From Sanguinoderma infundibulare (lineage: Eukaryota > Basidiomycota > Agaricomycetes > Polyporales > Polyporaceae): DNA of 64,000 nucleotides. The stretch covers positions 1,798,001 through 1,862,000 of the forward strand of contig JAVLRN010000002.1 of the NCBI GenBank assembly GCA_032821775.1, read 5' to 3'. The position numbers and the translations under genes are program-made. The notes beneath the pieces are model-generated. The model was given only the letters and a program-made list of their open reading frames with translations, did no database searches and had not been told where the DNA came from. This document shows positions 11,701-24,839 of the stretch, one piece after another (the stretch's first letter is position 1; each line of letters begins with the position of its first letter).

Positions 11701-14078
11701 GCGGGAACCAATCTCCCATTATGCGCAGGTAGAGAAACCACTGTCGCGTTCCTCTCTTCACCATGGATCTCAAGGACAGAGACGACATCGCTAGCAGAGC
11801 CGGATCCCAGGACAGCAAGTCGGATCGTGTTCTCCGTGTCTGCCGACTGGTCAAAGATGACCTGGCGGTAACTCCCCGAGACGCCACCTTCCGCCACCGT
11901 ACCGGACCAGATCGACACCGGATCGATGACCTTCCCAGGACCGGGGCCTAGACGAGTCTTCAGATCGAATATCTCCAATACGCCTTGCTCCCATAGCACG
12001 GCGAGCAGATCGCTGGCGGCCGAGAATGCGGCGTGAATCGGAGCTGGCGATCGCCTAAGGAGACCTGTAGACGGGAGCTTGAGAGAGAGCGAGTGGGCAG
12101 ACATGGGCGGAGGCACGTTCTGCGTGCGGAATGGGGTAAGGAGAAGGTTTGCTAGCAAAACGTCAGATCTGTGAGCGGTCAGGGGGCGGAGGACCTACTG
12201 CCGTCCACTACCGCAATCGAGCCAGAGTCGACTGGAGGCTTGCTCGGTGACTCGATAGTGTCCCATGCGTACGTCCGCTGGATGACCTCCGCTGGACCAT
12301 CCTCAGTACTTTCCGCGGGAGGTCGTACGGAGAGCAAGGCTTACAGGAAGTGGTCAGAATGAGGCGGAGAGCATCCTCCGGATGCCACTGAACTGAAGTG
12401 AAACGGGCTGCAGCCCCATCTTTACCGGCCGGGGCAGTGATCTCCTGTTTTAAATACCTAGAGCAAGCTGAACACTAAAACATAAATGCATGCCGTATGG
12501 CGTACGTACCAGTGGTAGTTCCCCGTCGTCCATAGTTGCACTGCGCTAAGAGTAAGCGTCCACGCAGATTAGAGATGGAGAAGCGGGACCGCATACCGAC
12601 ATCCCCATCTTCTCTCTCGATCCACACGCTCAAAACGTTAGAGTCTGAGTTCCACCCAACCTCGCGGACCCGATATCCCCACTTGCGCTGCTCGCTTGTA
12701 GCCTGCCCCTCAGGCGTCCACTCCCGTAGGGTAAACTCTCCATGCCGCAGCCCATTGCGCTCGAAGAACACAATATCGTGCCGCCCCTCGCGCCCGGGTC
12801 CCAGTCCGGACCCTCCGTCAGACGTGTGGGACGCGTTCGTCTCTCCGGGAATGTTGCCGAATCGCTGCGTTCCAACGATGAGGTTGCCAGACGGGCGCCA
12901 GGACAGGCCGTGTTCAAGTCCCGGTACAGGCTCCCCCGTGCTTTGCAACGCGGCTTCGCGGGAGTATACACGGATCTTGCGGTGTGGTCGTGTCTCGGTC
13001 TATCCCGGTCGGAGTGTCAGTATGTACGGAATGGCAGAGACAGTGTTCGTGTGCTTCTGACGCACCTCGTTAGCACCCTCGAGAACGCTAACCGTGAAGT
13101 ACGCGCCGTCCCCTCGCCAGCTGATACGCACATGGCCGTCGTCGTCTGGACTGGCGCCGACGGCCGTCGGAGGGATAGAGGACGTCGCTGCAGCCTTGCC
13201 AAGCGAACCGTGGAACTGGGTTTGTTTCGCGCCCCATCCGACATTGATCGGTGCGTCTGCATTAAAATGACTCAGTCTATATTTGATCACACAACGCCTG
13301 ACGGCGACAGACCTTCTCCAAACTCGGCGGGATGCAGTGGACCCTCGGAGAGAACGTCGAAAGTCGAGGTCATTACCAGAAGCTTGTCTTCGCCTGCACA
13401 AAGCAAACAAGTCAACAGAGGTACAGCAATGTACAGATCTGTGTAATAACCTGATATGAGGACTAGCAGAGTGTCGTCTGGGCTCCATGCAGCACCCATG
13501 ATGCCACCATCGACAGAACCAACTACTTCAACCTAGACACAATGCTGTCAGTTACACTCTTATCACCCCTTATATAAAATTTTCTTGGACATTACTCACT
13601 GCTCGCTGATCGTCATCCAACGGTATTGTCGTGATGTCGCCCGCTCGAGTGATGACTACGAGCGAATGGGAGTCCGGGACGACATGCAGAGAGAGGACCT
13701 CCGGATCGCGGCTCGAGTCGACATTGCCTTTCGTAGACGTGCCTGCAGACCAAGGATTTGTCGCGAGCATGGTCGGGGTGTCGAAACCAGAGACCAAGGA
13801 CGGCGGTTCCTGGAGAAGAAATCCGTTTAGCCCATCAGCGCTGCAAAGAAAATCTATGCTCTCACCGGTGATGCTAGCTCTTCATCTTGCGCAAGCTTCC
13901 AAACGTTCACATGAGCTTCGCCGTCATTCGAAGCATCATGACTCTCTGAGGTCAGGTAGAGCGCGTTTTGGTCGAGATCTACCGCGAGAGACGTGATCCT
14001 GAACGGCTCTCCTGAGGAGGAAAAATCTGCCTCGGGAAGAGAAGCGCGGTTAGACTTCCACAATGTCAAGCTCCGCAT
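8759..14078 (-). CDS. ELP1: Elongator complex subunit 1 (ELP1/IKI3)
   Basis: Scaffold subunit of Elongator, which makes the cm5 side chain on wobble uridine of tRNAs; cytoplasmic. Read from 14078 on the minus strand in many exons: start MRSLTLWKSNRASLPEADFS, then WD40-like segments (GGIMGAAWSPDDTLLVLIS; VPGLEHGLSWRPSGNLIVGT near 12.9 kb; HAAFSAASDLLAVLWEQGVL near 12.0 kb), the junction motif SLVLQMPRGNLETINPRPLV (about 11.2 kb), and helical/TPR repeats including LRELRALEQYYQRFRIDDHL and FEEAMAYVEKHRLYDHALSI (about 10.3 kb). Near 9.2 kb lies the basic tRNA-binding patch KRKLERKVGSGRKGTVDEEE. The stop is TAG at 8759-8761 after WKLKLPGVRT. The span fits a protein of about 1,300 aa. I assigned the whole span but not every intron; some internal junctions remain approximate. 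Confidence 0.93.
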
Positions 14079-14539
14079 GTTCTAGATATACGCAAGGCGC
14101 ACTCAGAATCTACCTACTTCGCCGGGAGGTCGTGGATTACTGGGCAGGCTCGAGGAAAGTTTCGCGGCGGTGAGTTGGTGGCGCCACCAAACCTTAACCT
14201 TAATATGAGGTAGACCGGTGTCCGAGGTCCTGGTCCATACCACAAGTTCGTGGATTCGTTGCGACCTTGCATCCAGACATTAGCCTTCTGACAGCCAGTT
14301 GTGGTCACACTCACCCCCGTTCAAGTTCTACTAGTATGTATTACTCTATCGCGTGCACGCCGCTGGGGTCGAAGCCTCGTATCAACATGACTACGTATCA
14401 GACAGAAATCTAGTCTAGCGATTAGCAAGGTGCACAAACGACAGACGTCGCGCAGCCCATGACCCAGCCCAGTCCACCATCAACTTCTGAATCGGAGAGA
14501 TCTACCGCGTACTCTGCCCCCCAAAGCTTCCTTGAGCGT
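14079..14539. other. Intergenic between ELP1 start and the next minus-strand stop
   Basis: About 460 bases holding the ELP1 promoter and the 3' UTR of the upstream minus-strand gene. No additional gene seen. Confidence 0.5.
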
Positions 14540-17500
14540 TCAGCTCTGCTCCCTCCGCCGCCAAGTGAACCCAGGAATGCGCACGCCCTCCTGTTCCCAC
14601 CCGAGCAACGTGTTCGTCATCGTGCGTTGATGATCGGCGACCGCACCAGGAGCGTGACAGAGATACTCGTGGCCGTCTAGCGGCGTCTTCAGGTCCACGC
14701 CAAGCCTTTGGTCGAGCCCTACTGCGACAGCGGGGAAAGTGCAAGTATCCGTGCCCGGAGTGCCTTCCTGCAGGGTTGGAACCGGCGCAGAAGCGAGTAA
14801 AATGGAAGCGTCCGCAGACAACGACATAGGTCTAGGCAACAGCGTCGGAGGAGCCGTGGAAAGACTGGAGCGGAACGATGCCGGCGCACTCGAGCTCGAC
14901 GCCTTCAGCTTGACGACGACTTCGCGTTCCCCCGTCGGCGACGATGGCCGGTACTCTTGGCTCGCTACCACCAGGTCGGATGATTCGTCCAGAGTGTGAC
15001 AGCGCACGTCGAGCGCCGAGCAAGTAGGGAGCAGCAAGGCAGATTCCAGTTTTGAAGCCTCCTCAAGGCATGTGCCGGGAACGCAGGTAGGCTCCTGGCT
15101 AGCTGGAAGACCGATCGAAGGCCCCGGAAGAGGAAGAGGAGGCGTCGTTTGCTTCGTGACTGCGGCCTTGTCCGTCACCGCGAACCCAGACTGAGCGTAG
15201 GAGATCGGGACGCAGGTCGCGCCAGAGCAGACGATGAGGACAGAATCGGCGCTAGAAGAGCCAGAATCGGAATCAGAGATGCCGGAGGTCGCCCCAGAAC
15301 CAGAGCCAGACGCGGTGCTAGCAGAACCAGAGCCAGAGCCACAACCGGACGCGTGACACGATGCAGTGGCCACGGAAGAGTCGGGCGTGCAGCCTGCCTT
15401 CTGAGCGGAAAGCGCGAGGTCCCGCAGCCTAACGCGACTAGTAGCAGAGAGCAAGCTTCCGCGCATGACGCCAACACCGGAAGACACAGGTGAGTTCTCT
15501 CTGTCGCTGGACATTGCTTCCGGTGACTTGCCCTTGATCATTGAACTGGCCTGCGTCGAGAACTTCATGAGCCTGGATTGAGGCCACCTCTGTTCCGGAT
15601 CCGGAGAACCATGACCGTCATTGGGAACTGGAGAGCACTTCGCGGCCGTCGGCGCAGGGAACTCTTGACCCCGAGCGTCTCCTTGATCGCTGTCGAACGA
15701 CTTGAAATCTTCCGGAGGAGACGGCGGCGACGGGTCAAGCGCAAGCGCGCTCCACCGATTTCCGTTCCGCCAGCTAGCCTGAGGCTCGAGGCGCGGCGGG
15801 AGCGCTGTAAAGGAGCGAGAGTGTGACGGAGATGGGTACCAGGCCGGCGCAGAGACCGTGCGCGACTTGGCCAATGATGAGGACGACGACGCGGACGCGA
15901 TGGGCACTGTCTTCACTTTGTCCTTGCTAGTCGCATCGTGCGCGACGGACGTTTGTTGTGAGACTGGAACGGGTGCGCAGGGGGGTCGGACTGGGAACCC
16001 TCGGGCAGCGATAGCAGCGTACCTAGGCGCACCTTCATCAGCGGCCTCTGGTCGAGGGACGAGATAGTACTCACGATAAACGAGAACCCTGCTCCTCAGT
16101 GATCGCCGTCGTACTAGCACTGGGTGTCGGTGCCTCAGATTGCGAGCGCCGACGGCCCCCACTGCGTGGAAGGACCAGCGGACTCGCAGTCACCGCGCTG
16201 ACATCCTGCGAAGAAAGCGTCGAGACGGACGGTCGCCGCACCAGCGCGACGTGTGTCGTCGACCTGGGGCGCTCCGAGCTCCGGCTCCGCCCCACCTCGC
16301 ACACGGGTATCCTGATGTGCGGGTCATTTCTGAGCGGGGGGTGGTACGCGGCGTTGACGATGTCGCGCTCGACCCGAGCGGCGACCGGCTCGTTCGAGTA
16401 CCGCCGCTCGTGGATCACCTGGAACATGTCCCGGGGCTCCCCTCTATCGGGTGTGAATGGAGAATCAGCGCTCAGCCGTAGAACCGGAACTGAACTTGAG
16501 CGGAACTGTAGCGCACCTGTCTGCGGAGTGCGCCGCCATAGTCGCGTTCGTGACTCGCTCCATACGTCGGCGTTCGCCTCGCACGTCTTCGTCGGGCGGG
16601 AGAGGCTTGTCCAGCCTAGCAACGAGCTGGGCGAGGCCTGCGTCAGTAAGCGCGACTTGTTGGCCAGCGATGCCCATGCGAGCGACGAGTACCTAGAAGC
16701 ACGTGTTAAAATGAGAACGGGAAGACAATAACCTCAGCATCACGTACTTTGCTGGCCCGTCGAGCGTGCGTTGACATCGGTGCCGCCGGTGCCTCGGGGA
16801 TTGTCGCTCTCGACTCCACCACTACGACCGAAGACGGAGGCATCGCTGTCGGTGTGACAACTCTATCTGAGGGAGGCAATGCAACCGTGGGGCCGTAGCC
16901 AGCAGAGATAGATGCTGATGCGGGATGAACAGGCGAGGATACCACGGGAGAAGCGTTGACAGGAGAGACAGACGCAGACGTCGCAGCCGTAACCTCGTCG
17001 GCGCCCGAGGACAAGGGAGGTGAGCGTCCCTCAGGATCCGAGTCCGACCGAGTTACAGAGTGGACGTCTGAGAGCGACATCGTTGACGGCAGCACCGTCG
17101 CGTCACCCGAACATCCTTCCCCTCCATCCTCGTCCTCAACATCGGCATCGACGGACGAAACTTCAGAATCCGAGTCGGGAGGCATGGTAGCCGCAGAATG
17201 CGCGGGAGGCAGCTCCGGCGTTCCGACGTCCGTTGCGACGTCCGACCTCCAGCCAAGGTCACCAATGGACCCAACACTTTGATCTCCGAGAGCCTCCACG
17301 TGTTCGGACTGTGCTGACACAGAATCGTCGGTGGGTCCCCACTGAGTCAGCGAGTGCATATTCGGGGTGGAAGTGCTCAGAGGCAGGAACTCCTCCATGC
17401 CCGACGGTACGTCGACAAGGGACCAGTCGAAACCCGTTTGGACCTCCGGGGTCGACGCCGCAGTGGCAATATCCGCATCTTCCTGGACCGAATGCAGCAA

Positions 17501-19009
17501 GAGGCCGTCATCGCCAAAGCTCGCGAACCGTCCATGGATACTCGAGAACCATCCGACTCTGGGCGTGCCTGCCGTGGAGCGGTCGGATTCGCTGGGTTCG
17601 GTGACTTCAGTGATGTTGCTGAGTGCGCGAGCGTGATGAGGCGGAGAGGAGGATAGATCCACCTCAGACTCCGAGAGCACAGGCTGGCAACCTTCCTCGC
17701 GATCGGCTGCAGCAGGACAGCCCGAAGCATTACTCAGGTCAGCTGCGTCCGGGACACCCAGCGATTCGTCAGAGTCTCGTCCTTCCTCGTGATGGACCTG
17801 TTCCTCCGCTTGTTGTATCTTCTCGAGCGATACGGGGGACTCGGGCACCGGTGACAATTGGGATAGACGGGTACACCCAGCAGTCGAAGGGACGTCAGCG
17901 AATGCGGGAGACGTCAATGCTTCCGTTGCTTGGTTGTGAGACGATGTGGGGAAACCAAGGCCAGCGACAGCGTTAAGGTCGAAGGCGTTGGGAGGAACAA
18001 CCGCGAAAAGGGATTCGGACGTGGACAACGTGTCCGCATTGTGGAGAGATGACGAAAAGGACTGGACCGAGACGGATTCTTCCAAGGCTTGGGATGTACG
18101 AACAGATAGGAATGGAGTTGATTGGAAGTGATGTGATGGAGTCCAAGGGAGGGACGCAGCTGGCGAAAGAAGGTTTGGCATACCAGTTTCGGAGGAGCAA
18201 GATGATAGCGACGACATGCCATGGGTGGATGGAAACGGCGGCGGAAAGACTGACCCCAGGCCGCTACTGGTCTCCGCAACATCCGACAACGGGGTTGACG
18301 CTACGTCGCTTTCCTCCTCTACTGGTGTGAGGGGGGATGTTGACAACGGATAGCCAAACGAGGGTAATGGTGGGGTCTCATTCGATTCTTCAAGCGCATT
18401 CAGAAGAGCGTCTCTTTCGATGCGTTCATCTGGGGCGGGCGCGGAGGTCAAAATCACAGTGGAACTGAGATCGACCTCCCTCTCGGCCGCATCGATCGTG
18501 TCGCCAGCACACTCCTCCGGAACGCCTGGAAGTTCACCCAACAAAACCAGGAAGAGAAACAGAAGCCCGCCGACCCATAATAAGAGGGAGAACGTAGCGA
18601 CGTTCGCATGAAAATGAACGCGAATTGCTCCAAGCGCCTCGAAGACGGGGAGGGATGTGTCCAAGGGTTGCCAGATGGCATCCCACAGCCAACGAGAACC
18701 GAGCGACAAGTCGAGACCGTGACCAGGACCGTATAGTTTCGCGAGAGCTTGGTCCTTTGAAGGATCCGGAGGGATGTAGTACTGGGGAGCGAATGGTCTG
18801 GTGTCGGTAATGATATTGATCCAGTCGACGTCTTGAGCTCCGCGTCGGAGGAGAAGAGGTATGAGGGGAATGAACGATGCGAAAACAGCGCTGAGGTGCT
18901 CATAAGGCATACTGCGGGGTAATGGGGGAGGGGGTTTCGCAAAGCGGTGGAGGAGGAGGGGGAGGAGAGGTGGTGGAAGAGAGGCAACCTGCGCTTGCCG
19001 CCGAAACAT
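14540..19009 (-). CDS. Large disordered membrane-anchored protein, unknown function
   Basis: Exons on the minus strand: 19009-16748, 16692-16517, 16443-16075, 16022-14540; phases agree, about 1,429 aa. A second possible start is at 18910 (MPYEHLSAVFASFIPLIPLL). I recognise no enzyme domain. The N-terminal 170 residues look folded, with two hydrophobic stretches: SAVFASFIPLIPLLL and a clear transmembrane helix VATFSLLLWVGGLLFLFLVL near residue 150. The following 1,200 residues are Ser/Pro/Glu/Asp-rich and mostly disordered, except for two conserved-looking islands: GQQVALTDAGLAQLVARLDK in exon 2 and EPRDMFQVIHERRYSNEPVA in exon 3. The topology suggests a short membrane anchor with a long disordered tail carrying many possible phosphosites. 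Probably restricted to basidiomycetes. Function unknown. Confidence 0.75.
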
Positions 19010-20433
19010 GGTTCAACTGACAACTTCTTCCTTCACCACCACCTTCACGGCTACCAATTGCAACCTCTACCCCGAAACATTCACAATGGCCGCACAATGG
19101 GTCCCAGGAACCCTTGGATGCGGTGGTGCGTCGCTCAGGGCGGCGACGTCCATGGGCGGCGCGCTAGGGACCACCTGAGAATGCTGGTCGGTGAGTTTGC
19201 AGATCCTCCAAGTTCGTTCACGCAGCAATCGCGACGTGTCAACGCGTCAAGTTTTGTCTTCTACCTTGCCGGCTTCGCTCACAATGCGCGTTGCGCGCGC
19301 GACCAGCACCATGAATTGGTGCCTTAGGTCTTGTTCTCCACGGCGTGTCAGTCACTGTCAGTGGATATATGCGTGTGTTGTACCGCGTGGAGACCTCTCC
19401 AATGCCTTCGTGGAGGGTCATTCATGCGAACAGCCCTCTCACTTCCGCGCGAAAGGGCGCGATCATTGTACGTAGTGGAACCGGTGTCGGGCACACAACA
19501 GCCCCGCCATATCTCACTGACCTTGCCTTGTTTCTTTCCCATACTCCTTGGTCCCCTGGGCGGCCGAGCCTCATGGGTAATGTCCTGAAGTTTTGTCTTA
19601 TGCATGTCGTAAACGCGAACCTCGCATCTTGCGCGCTCCAGAGTCTGGATCTGATCCCGCCCGCAGGTCGTCTGTACAGAACAACCCGCTTGATCACGTA
19701 TCCCGCTCTGATATACTCCAGATGTCATGGAGTGCGTCAGAGTCTGATATGCCCAATGCGACTCCAAGATGAACTCGTCCCAAGGTTCACAGGAACTACT
19801 TGCGATAGCTATCCACATTAGGCGGCAGGTTTGGTTTTCATCGTTGTGGCGCTCGGTCTACAATCAACCTTAATTGTAACTTCTGTTCTCAGGCTCCATC
19901 AGCAATTCTCCATTATAATGAAAAGGCGGGGACCAAGAGGTGAGAAAATGCTGTCTTCAAGGCTTTTCCAGCGTTAACTTTCACGGGAGTCTTAAGTCAC
20001 AGTCTCAACTCCATCAAGGTCGGTTCACCACGTATCATACCCGGGACATGGGAAGGTTCTCTACGTCGTTTTGGGCGCAATCGATTGCGCGTGAACAACA
20101 CGGCCCAAATCCGTCTGCCATGAGGCAGACACTGGTAGTCAGACGCTCAATCAACCCGACCGTCTTTTGTATTCCATTTCCTGGCTAGTCGCGTCGCCAC
20201 CATCCTTGACTATGCACTTTTGTTTTTCCAAAGTGGAAGGTGCCACCAGGGGCAAACAGGAGCCAAGCTGGGACCCACAAGCCGACTTATATCGTCACGG
20301 AGCGCAGCACTCGGGTCCAACTAAGAATTGAAGTTCGCGCCTGGAGCCCGAGCTTCTCATTTTCCCTCGCCCTGTGCTTCTTTCCTTCCCACCGTTCCCG
20401 GACGCTTCTCTTCTGTCGCTCACGACTGACAGC
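19010..20433. other. Divergent intergenic region
   Basis: About 1.4 kb between two divergently transcribed genes, so it must hold both promoters. Overlapping frames of up to 158 codons exist on both strands around 19.35-19.82 kb, but they lack domains and splice context. The 120 bases before 20434 are pyrimidine-rich (C/T tracts), typical of a fungal 5' UTR. Confidence 0.5.
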
Positions 20434-22781
20434 ATGGACGGCCTCACCATCTTGAACCCGATCCACATTCTCCCTCTTACTTCACCCTCCTCCGACACTC
20501 CTTCCATTATCACGACCATCGATTCCGCCTCTCTCTGGGACTGCCAGCTTCTCCAGCCTCCCCCTTCCCTTCCAGCCTGTTCGGGCTCGTGCAACTTCCT
20601 AGACGCCCCGTCGTTCCACGCGAAACCTGGCCGGTCTTCGTCCTCCAGCGAACTATGCGATGCACGCTTCCGGCTCATGGAACTCAGCTTAAACGACAAT
20701 CGTCACGCAATCGCTAACGCCGACGTCGTTGCACGGCCCCTACTAGAAGCGTCCACCCCACCCGATCCCCCTAGTCAAGCTAACATTCGCGCACCTCATC
20801 GCCCCCCGCCGCCCTACACTATGCACCCTCCTTTGACATCAACCCAGAGATCCCACTTCTCCTCTTATCGCCTGCGCATCCGTCCGTCACCAAAGTCGAC
20901 CACGTCGTTTAAGGTCGCAGCTCCTGCCCCCCGGATTCCTCTTGCGACTGTGCTGCAGTACTGGGGTGCGAACGATGCGTACCCGCATCAAGACCCTGGT
21001 CCCTCCCGCACCCACGCGGACATGAAGATGGAGGTGGACACGGACGAGCCGGTGTACGAGGAGGGCTTCTCGAGAGTGGCGCTCGGCCTGATACTCGGCT
21101 TGACCCCCAGCCCAGGATCACAGTCGCGTCCGTACCCCGATCCTCATACGCATCGGCATACGCATACGCACTCCCAATCGCGTTCCAGCTACTCTCGGCG
21201 CCTGCGAGGCCTTGCCCCCGCACCCCTCGAGCTGACGCCGCCCACGCCTAGCAGGGCACTCCTCACGCCTGCTGCGTCCCCAGTCATTCCCGCTCCAGCA
21301 CCTGTGTCTGCCAACCTGAATCCCAGCCCCGCCGCGGGTGCGTTCGTAGAGATCCCGTTTGTGACTTGTGACGGTCGGTCATCGTTCGATCTTGACCGCA
21401 TCCCTGCTATCCCCAGCACCCATTGCACGCATCGTTCTGCATTTGCCTCGCTTGAAACCGATCGTGCTGCCCGTCCGTCCATCTCGTCTGCCATGGCCAC
21501 TATTCCGACCGCTCCGACGTCCCTCGACTTCCCTACAGAAGATTCCGGGAACCCAGCAAGCTACGCGAACACGAACGCCGCAACAGACACTACTGTGGAC
21601 ACCTGGTACGTCGACCTCCTTTCATGGCGGCGCACCGTCTCTCGGGCGCTCGACAGCCCGCTTTCACCCTTCCGCACGCCCAAGTCTCCGAAATGCAGCG
21701 TACATACCATCTCCGCGAACACAAATCCCCCCGCTGTCACGCCGGTCAGGTCCGCCACGGGCGAGGTGTTCGGGAACCTATCTCAGCTTACTCCCGGCCT
21801 GCCTCGCGATGCGGCGCCACCGCCCCCTCCGCGCATGGGGTGCAATCCGCTCCCGGAGTTCGCAGCGGAGGAGGACCTAGTAGTATACCCTCAGTACGCG
21901 GACTTGACCTGGGAGCTGGACACAGAAAGCCTGATGCTGTGGGCAGAGAAGTGCTCCGAGACCATCGCGCGCGCATCCCTGGTAGGCACCGGCAGCATTC
22001 CTCCTCATCCCTATGCCGCTCGCTAACCCCCTCTGCGAGCAGTCCCTCCGCTCCTGCGGCCTGCTCAAGGACCCCGACGCGATTGCAGCGTTGTGCGACG
22101 ACCTCCGGCGCGCGTTCGCCACCGTGCAGCGCACGCTGGACGGCACTCCCCGCGACTTCGTCATGGACGGCTCCGAGGCGCGGCAGACGTGGTACACGAA
22201 CCACTGCGACGCCGTGCACTCGCTCTGTCGGAACATGCAGCACTTCCACATGCTCGCGCGGCGCATCGAGGATCGGCCACCACGGATCCACCGGCTCGAG
22301 GGCGTGCTGCAGAAGCTCGCCACGTACCTCGTCAAATTCACCGACATCGCGCGGAGGATCTCGGTGCGTCTCTTTTGTTTTCCCCGCTTGCGATGTCGCG
22401 ATGGTGACGGCGGTTCACTGACCCGTGGTCTTCATGTCCGTCTTCCAGGTCTCGCACGAGAAGCTTCGGCTGCTAACGCTGAAGACGGAGCTGACAAGCG
22501 CGCACGTCCTCGCGCGTGCGCATGCCCTTGAGGAACGCCGCCGTCGCCGGGAGGAGCGCGCGGCGAGGCAGGAGGGGCGGATGCGACGGCACACGCTACG
22601 CGAGGAGATCAGGCGGGTGCGCGGTACGATTCGCGCGATGCGCGACGCGACCCAGCAGCACCACGATGAGAACGTGTTCTTCCACGGCGTGGATGGGAAT
22701 GCGGACGCGGACGGGGACTATGATATGGGCGGCCCATTCGAAGGCAGCGGTGCGAAACATTGGCGGTTTGGCGAACCATAG
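20434..22781 (+). CDS. Disordered protein with C-terminal coiled coil, unknown function
   Basis: Three exons: 20434-21981, 22043-22363, 22449-22781; phases agree, 733 aa. The ATG at 20434 sits in a good context (cagcATGG) and follows a C/T-rich leader; an in-frame ATG at 20374 would add 20 residues. Residues 1-500 are Pro/Ser/Thr-rich and low complexity. Residues about 500-730 look folded and helical: WELDTESLMLWAEKCSETIA, then KDPDAIAALCDDLRRAFATV with a helical bundle through HRLEGVLQKLATYLVKFTDI, then a strongly charged Arg/Glu coiled coil (SHEKLRLLTLKTELTSAHVL ... EERRRRREERAARQEGRMRR). The tail is acidic (VDGNADADGDYDMGG). No family recognised. It may be a cytoskeletal or nuclear scaffold, but that is inference. 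Confidence 0.8.
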
Positions 22782-24839
22782 AGTTGGGAGGAGGCGCGTT
22801 GGGCTGTTCTCGAGCTCATCGTCTGGTCCTGACCCCGCGATATGTGGGAAGCCGGACGCACGGCAGAGGCATGGTCAAGGCACGCCGAGGCGTCGAGCCT
22901 CGCTCGTTTGGCGTGGATCTGCCGGTTTAGCTTTGGACGCACGAGCGTCGTGCGTCCGGCGACGGAGGTCACGGTGTTTAAGTGGACGGGCGATACTTGC
23001 GCGGACTCGGAGTTGCACGGATATATGGGCTGGTTGGTTGTTTGGTCTTTTCATTTCTTCGGCCCGCCCTCTGGGTGCGGTTGGATATTGCTGAAAGTTT
23101 GCCTTTCGGTGTAGTTTACAGTAGGTTATGAGGCGGATTTTTGTATCACGACCTTCACGACTTCACGACTTCATGCTCGATTGTACGAAGTACACGACCT
23201 TGCTGATAGGCGTTCCATCCGTCGACGTGGAGTCAACGACCGTTTATGTATCGGTAGGAATTGTAGCTTTAATTGTATGTACATCAAAACCCTCCTGTAC
23301 TATGTCAGAAGTAATGGCATGCACATATGCACCGTGTGCGGTAATAGCCACAGTATTGCCCGCAGTATACACTGTGACGTCGAAATGAGATTCCAGCGAA
23401 CGTACAGTAAGGTCAAGGCTAGCGAAAGCTTTCCGCCGCGGGAGCGGTGCGATACCGGTGGCCCGGCAATGTAAGGAATACAATTGTCGCGTCGATGGAG
23501 TGCGGCAAAGGCAAAGCCGCGGTAACAGCCCACTGGCAGTGGGTTGATTTGTCGCCTACGGCGAACAGATCGACGGGTGAAACCGGTGAAGGGGCGCAGC
23601 GGAGATACTGCCAGTTCGTCGATGAACACATGAACTGTCTGACAAGACTGCAGACAAGATGTTAGTGCCCGAACGTTGAACGACCGAATGCAAAGCATCT
23701 GACCGGGAGCCCAGCATCGACCTCGGATACCGCAGTCGTGGTTCGCGGGACACGCGCTGTCATATGTTAGAACTGCAGATTTCTGTCTGGTCTTATGTAG
23801 GGTCCGAAATAGGTCGGCGAGGACCAAACATTCAGAGCGCAGATGACTCAAGAGGAAACCCATCAAGAACGAAAAGGCAAAGGACTAAAGAGGGCGACGA
23901 AGGATATTTCGGAGAGAAGGGTCAACACAGTAGTCAGGAGAGACAAATCTCCGATACCGTGGTGGTGTGCATATTCGGGACGTCCACTCAAAGTAATGCG
24001 CGTGGAGAATTTGCCAGCTGGGAGAGTGGTCAGTTGGACGTTGGTCTCCAAACTTTCTAAAAGATGGCGTGGTAGCCAGAGCTCTTCGCTCGACAATCAT
24101 GGCTATGATTTTACAATACATCTGCTGTAACACGTAGACGTTAGTACGGTTCTCGTTAAGAGGTAATCAGGCAAGCTCACGGTCGTTCATTTGTTTAGGT
24201 CCAGCTGGCTCCAGGTTAAGTGGTGTGCAGCCTGGTGGGCGCCCATGGGCCCCGCAACGCGCACGGACCATGTCGGCCATCAGCCGGCCCTAAACTCAAC
24301 GCCTATAAAACTTTGCGGCCTGCGTTCGGTGTTTCTTCAGAACATACTCAGCTAGGATCTATTTTATAGGTACTAACTCGAGTCTCGCATGTTTGCACAT
24401 GCCACATCCTTCAAATCCAGTCGATGACACTACCGCCCACTCGTATAACCGAGAACACGGCCGCCTCGCGCGGTCTCGAGGACGTTTGGTACATTGTCGG
24501 TGCGGCTCTCCGGAGTCGTGCTGCAGTGAACCAGCGAGTCGGGCGCATGTCTGATGGATTTCTTCGTAGTGTACGTTTGTTTTCCCCATCCAATATATTG
24601 CTTTCAACGTATCATTTGTCTGTTGTCAACGTCTGTGCAGTCTCTGAGTACTTCGAACTTATTCTCCAGCACTCTTAGTCCATCGCTTTTCTGGGTCTTC
24701 ACGAGTGGTCAACACTCCGGAGTGTGCGGGGTCTTCGGGCCTTGATGATGCTATAAATTTGATCTCATTGGTGCTACCATAGCGGTTTAGCAGGCATGTG
24801 CATGTCTAACCTCTCCCAGGCCGCATCGCCCAGCTCAAC
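22782..24839. other. Intergenic, about 2 kb
   Basis: No supported gene. Short frames near 23.1-23.9 kb and 24.42-24.68 kb lack domains. TATA-like elements are at about 24304 (tataaaac) and 24752 (tataaatt); the second lies about 90 bases before the start of the hydrolase gene. Confidence 0.45.

Noticed and set aside
15175..15493. Alternating repeat coding for Ser/Gly or Leu/Pro/Arg on opposite strands
   Set aside because: It is the low-complexity Ser/Gly/Ala part of the large minus-strand protein (14540-19009), not a separate gene.
19331..19821. Overlapping long frames on both strands (158 and 156 codons)
   Set aside because: Mirror-image open frames of similar length, no domain, no splice sites and low-quality composition; likely chance in GC-rich DNA.
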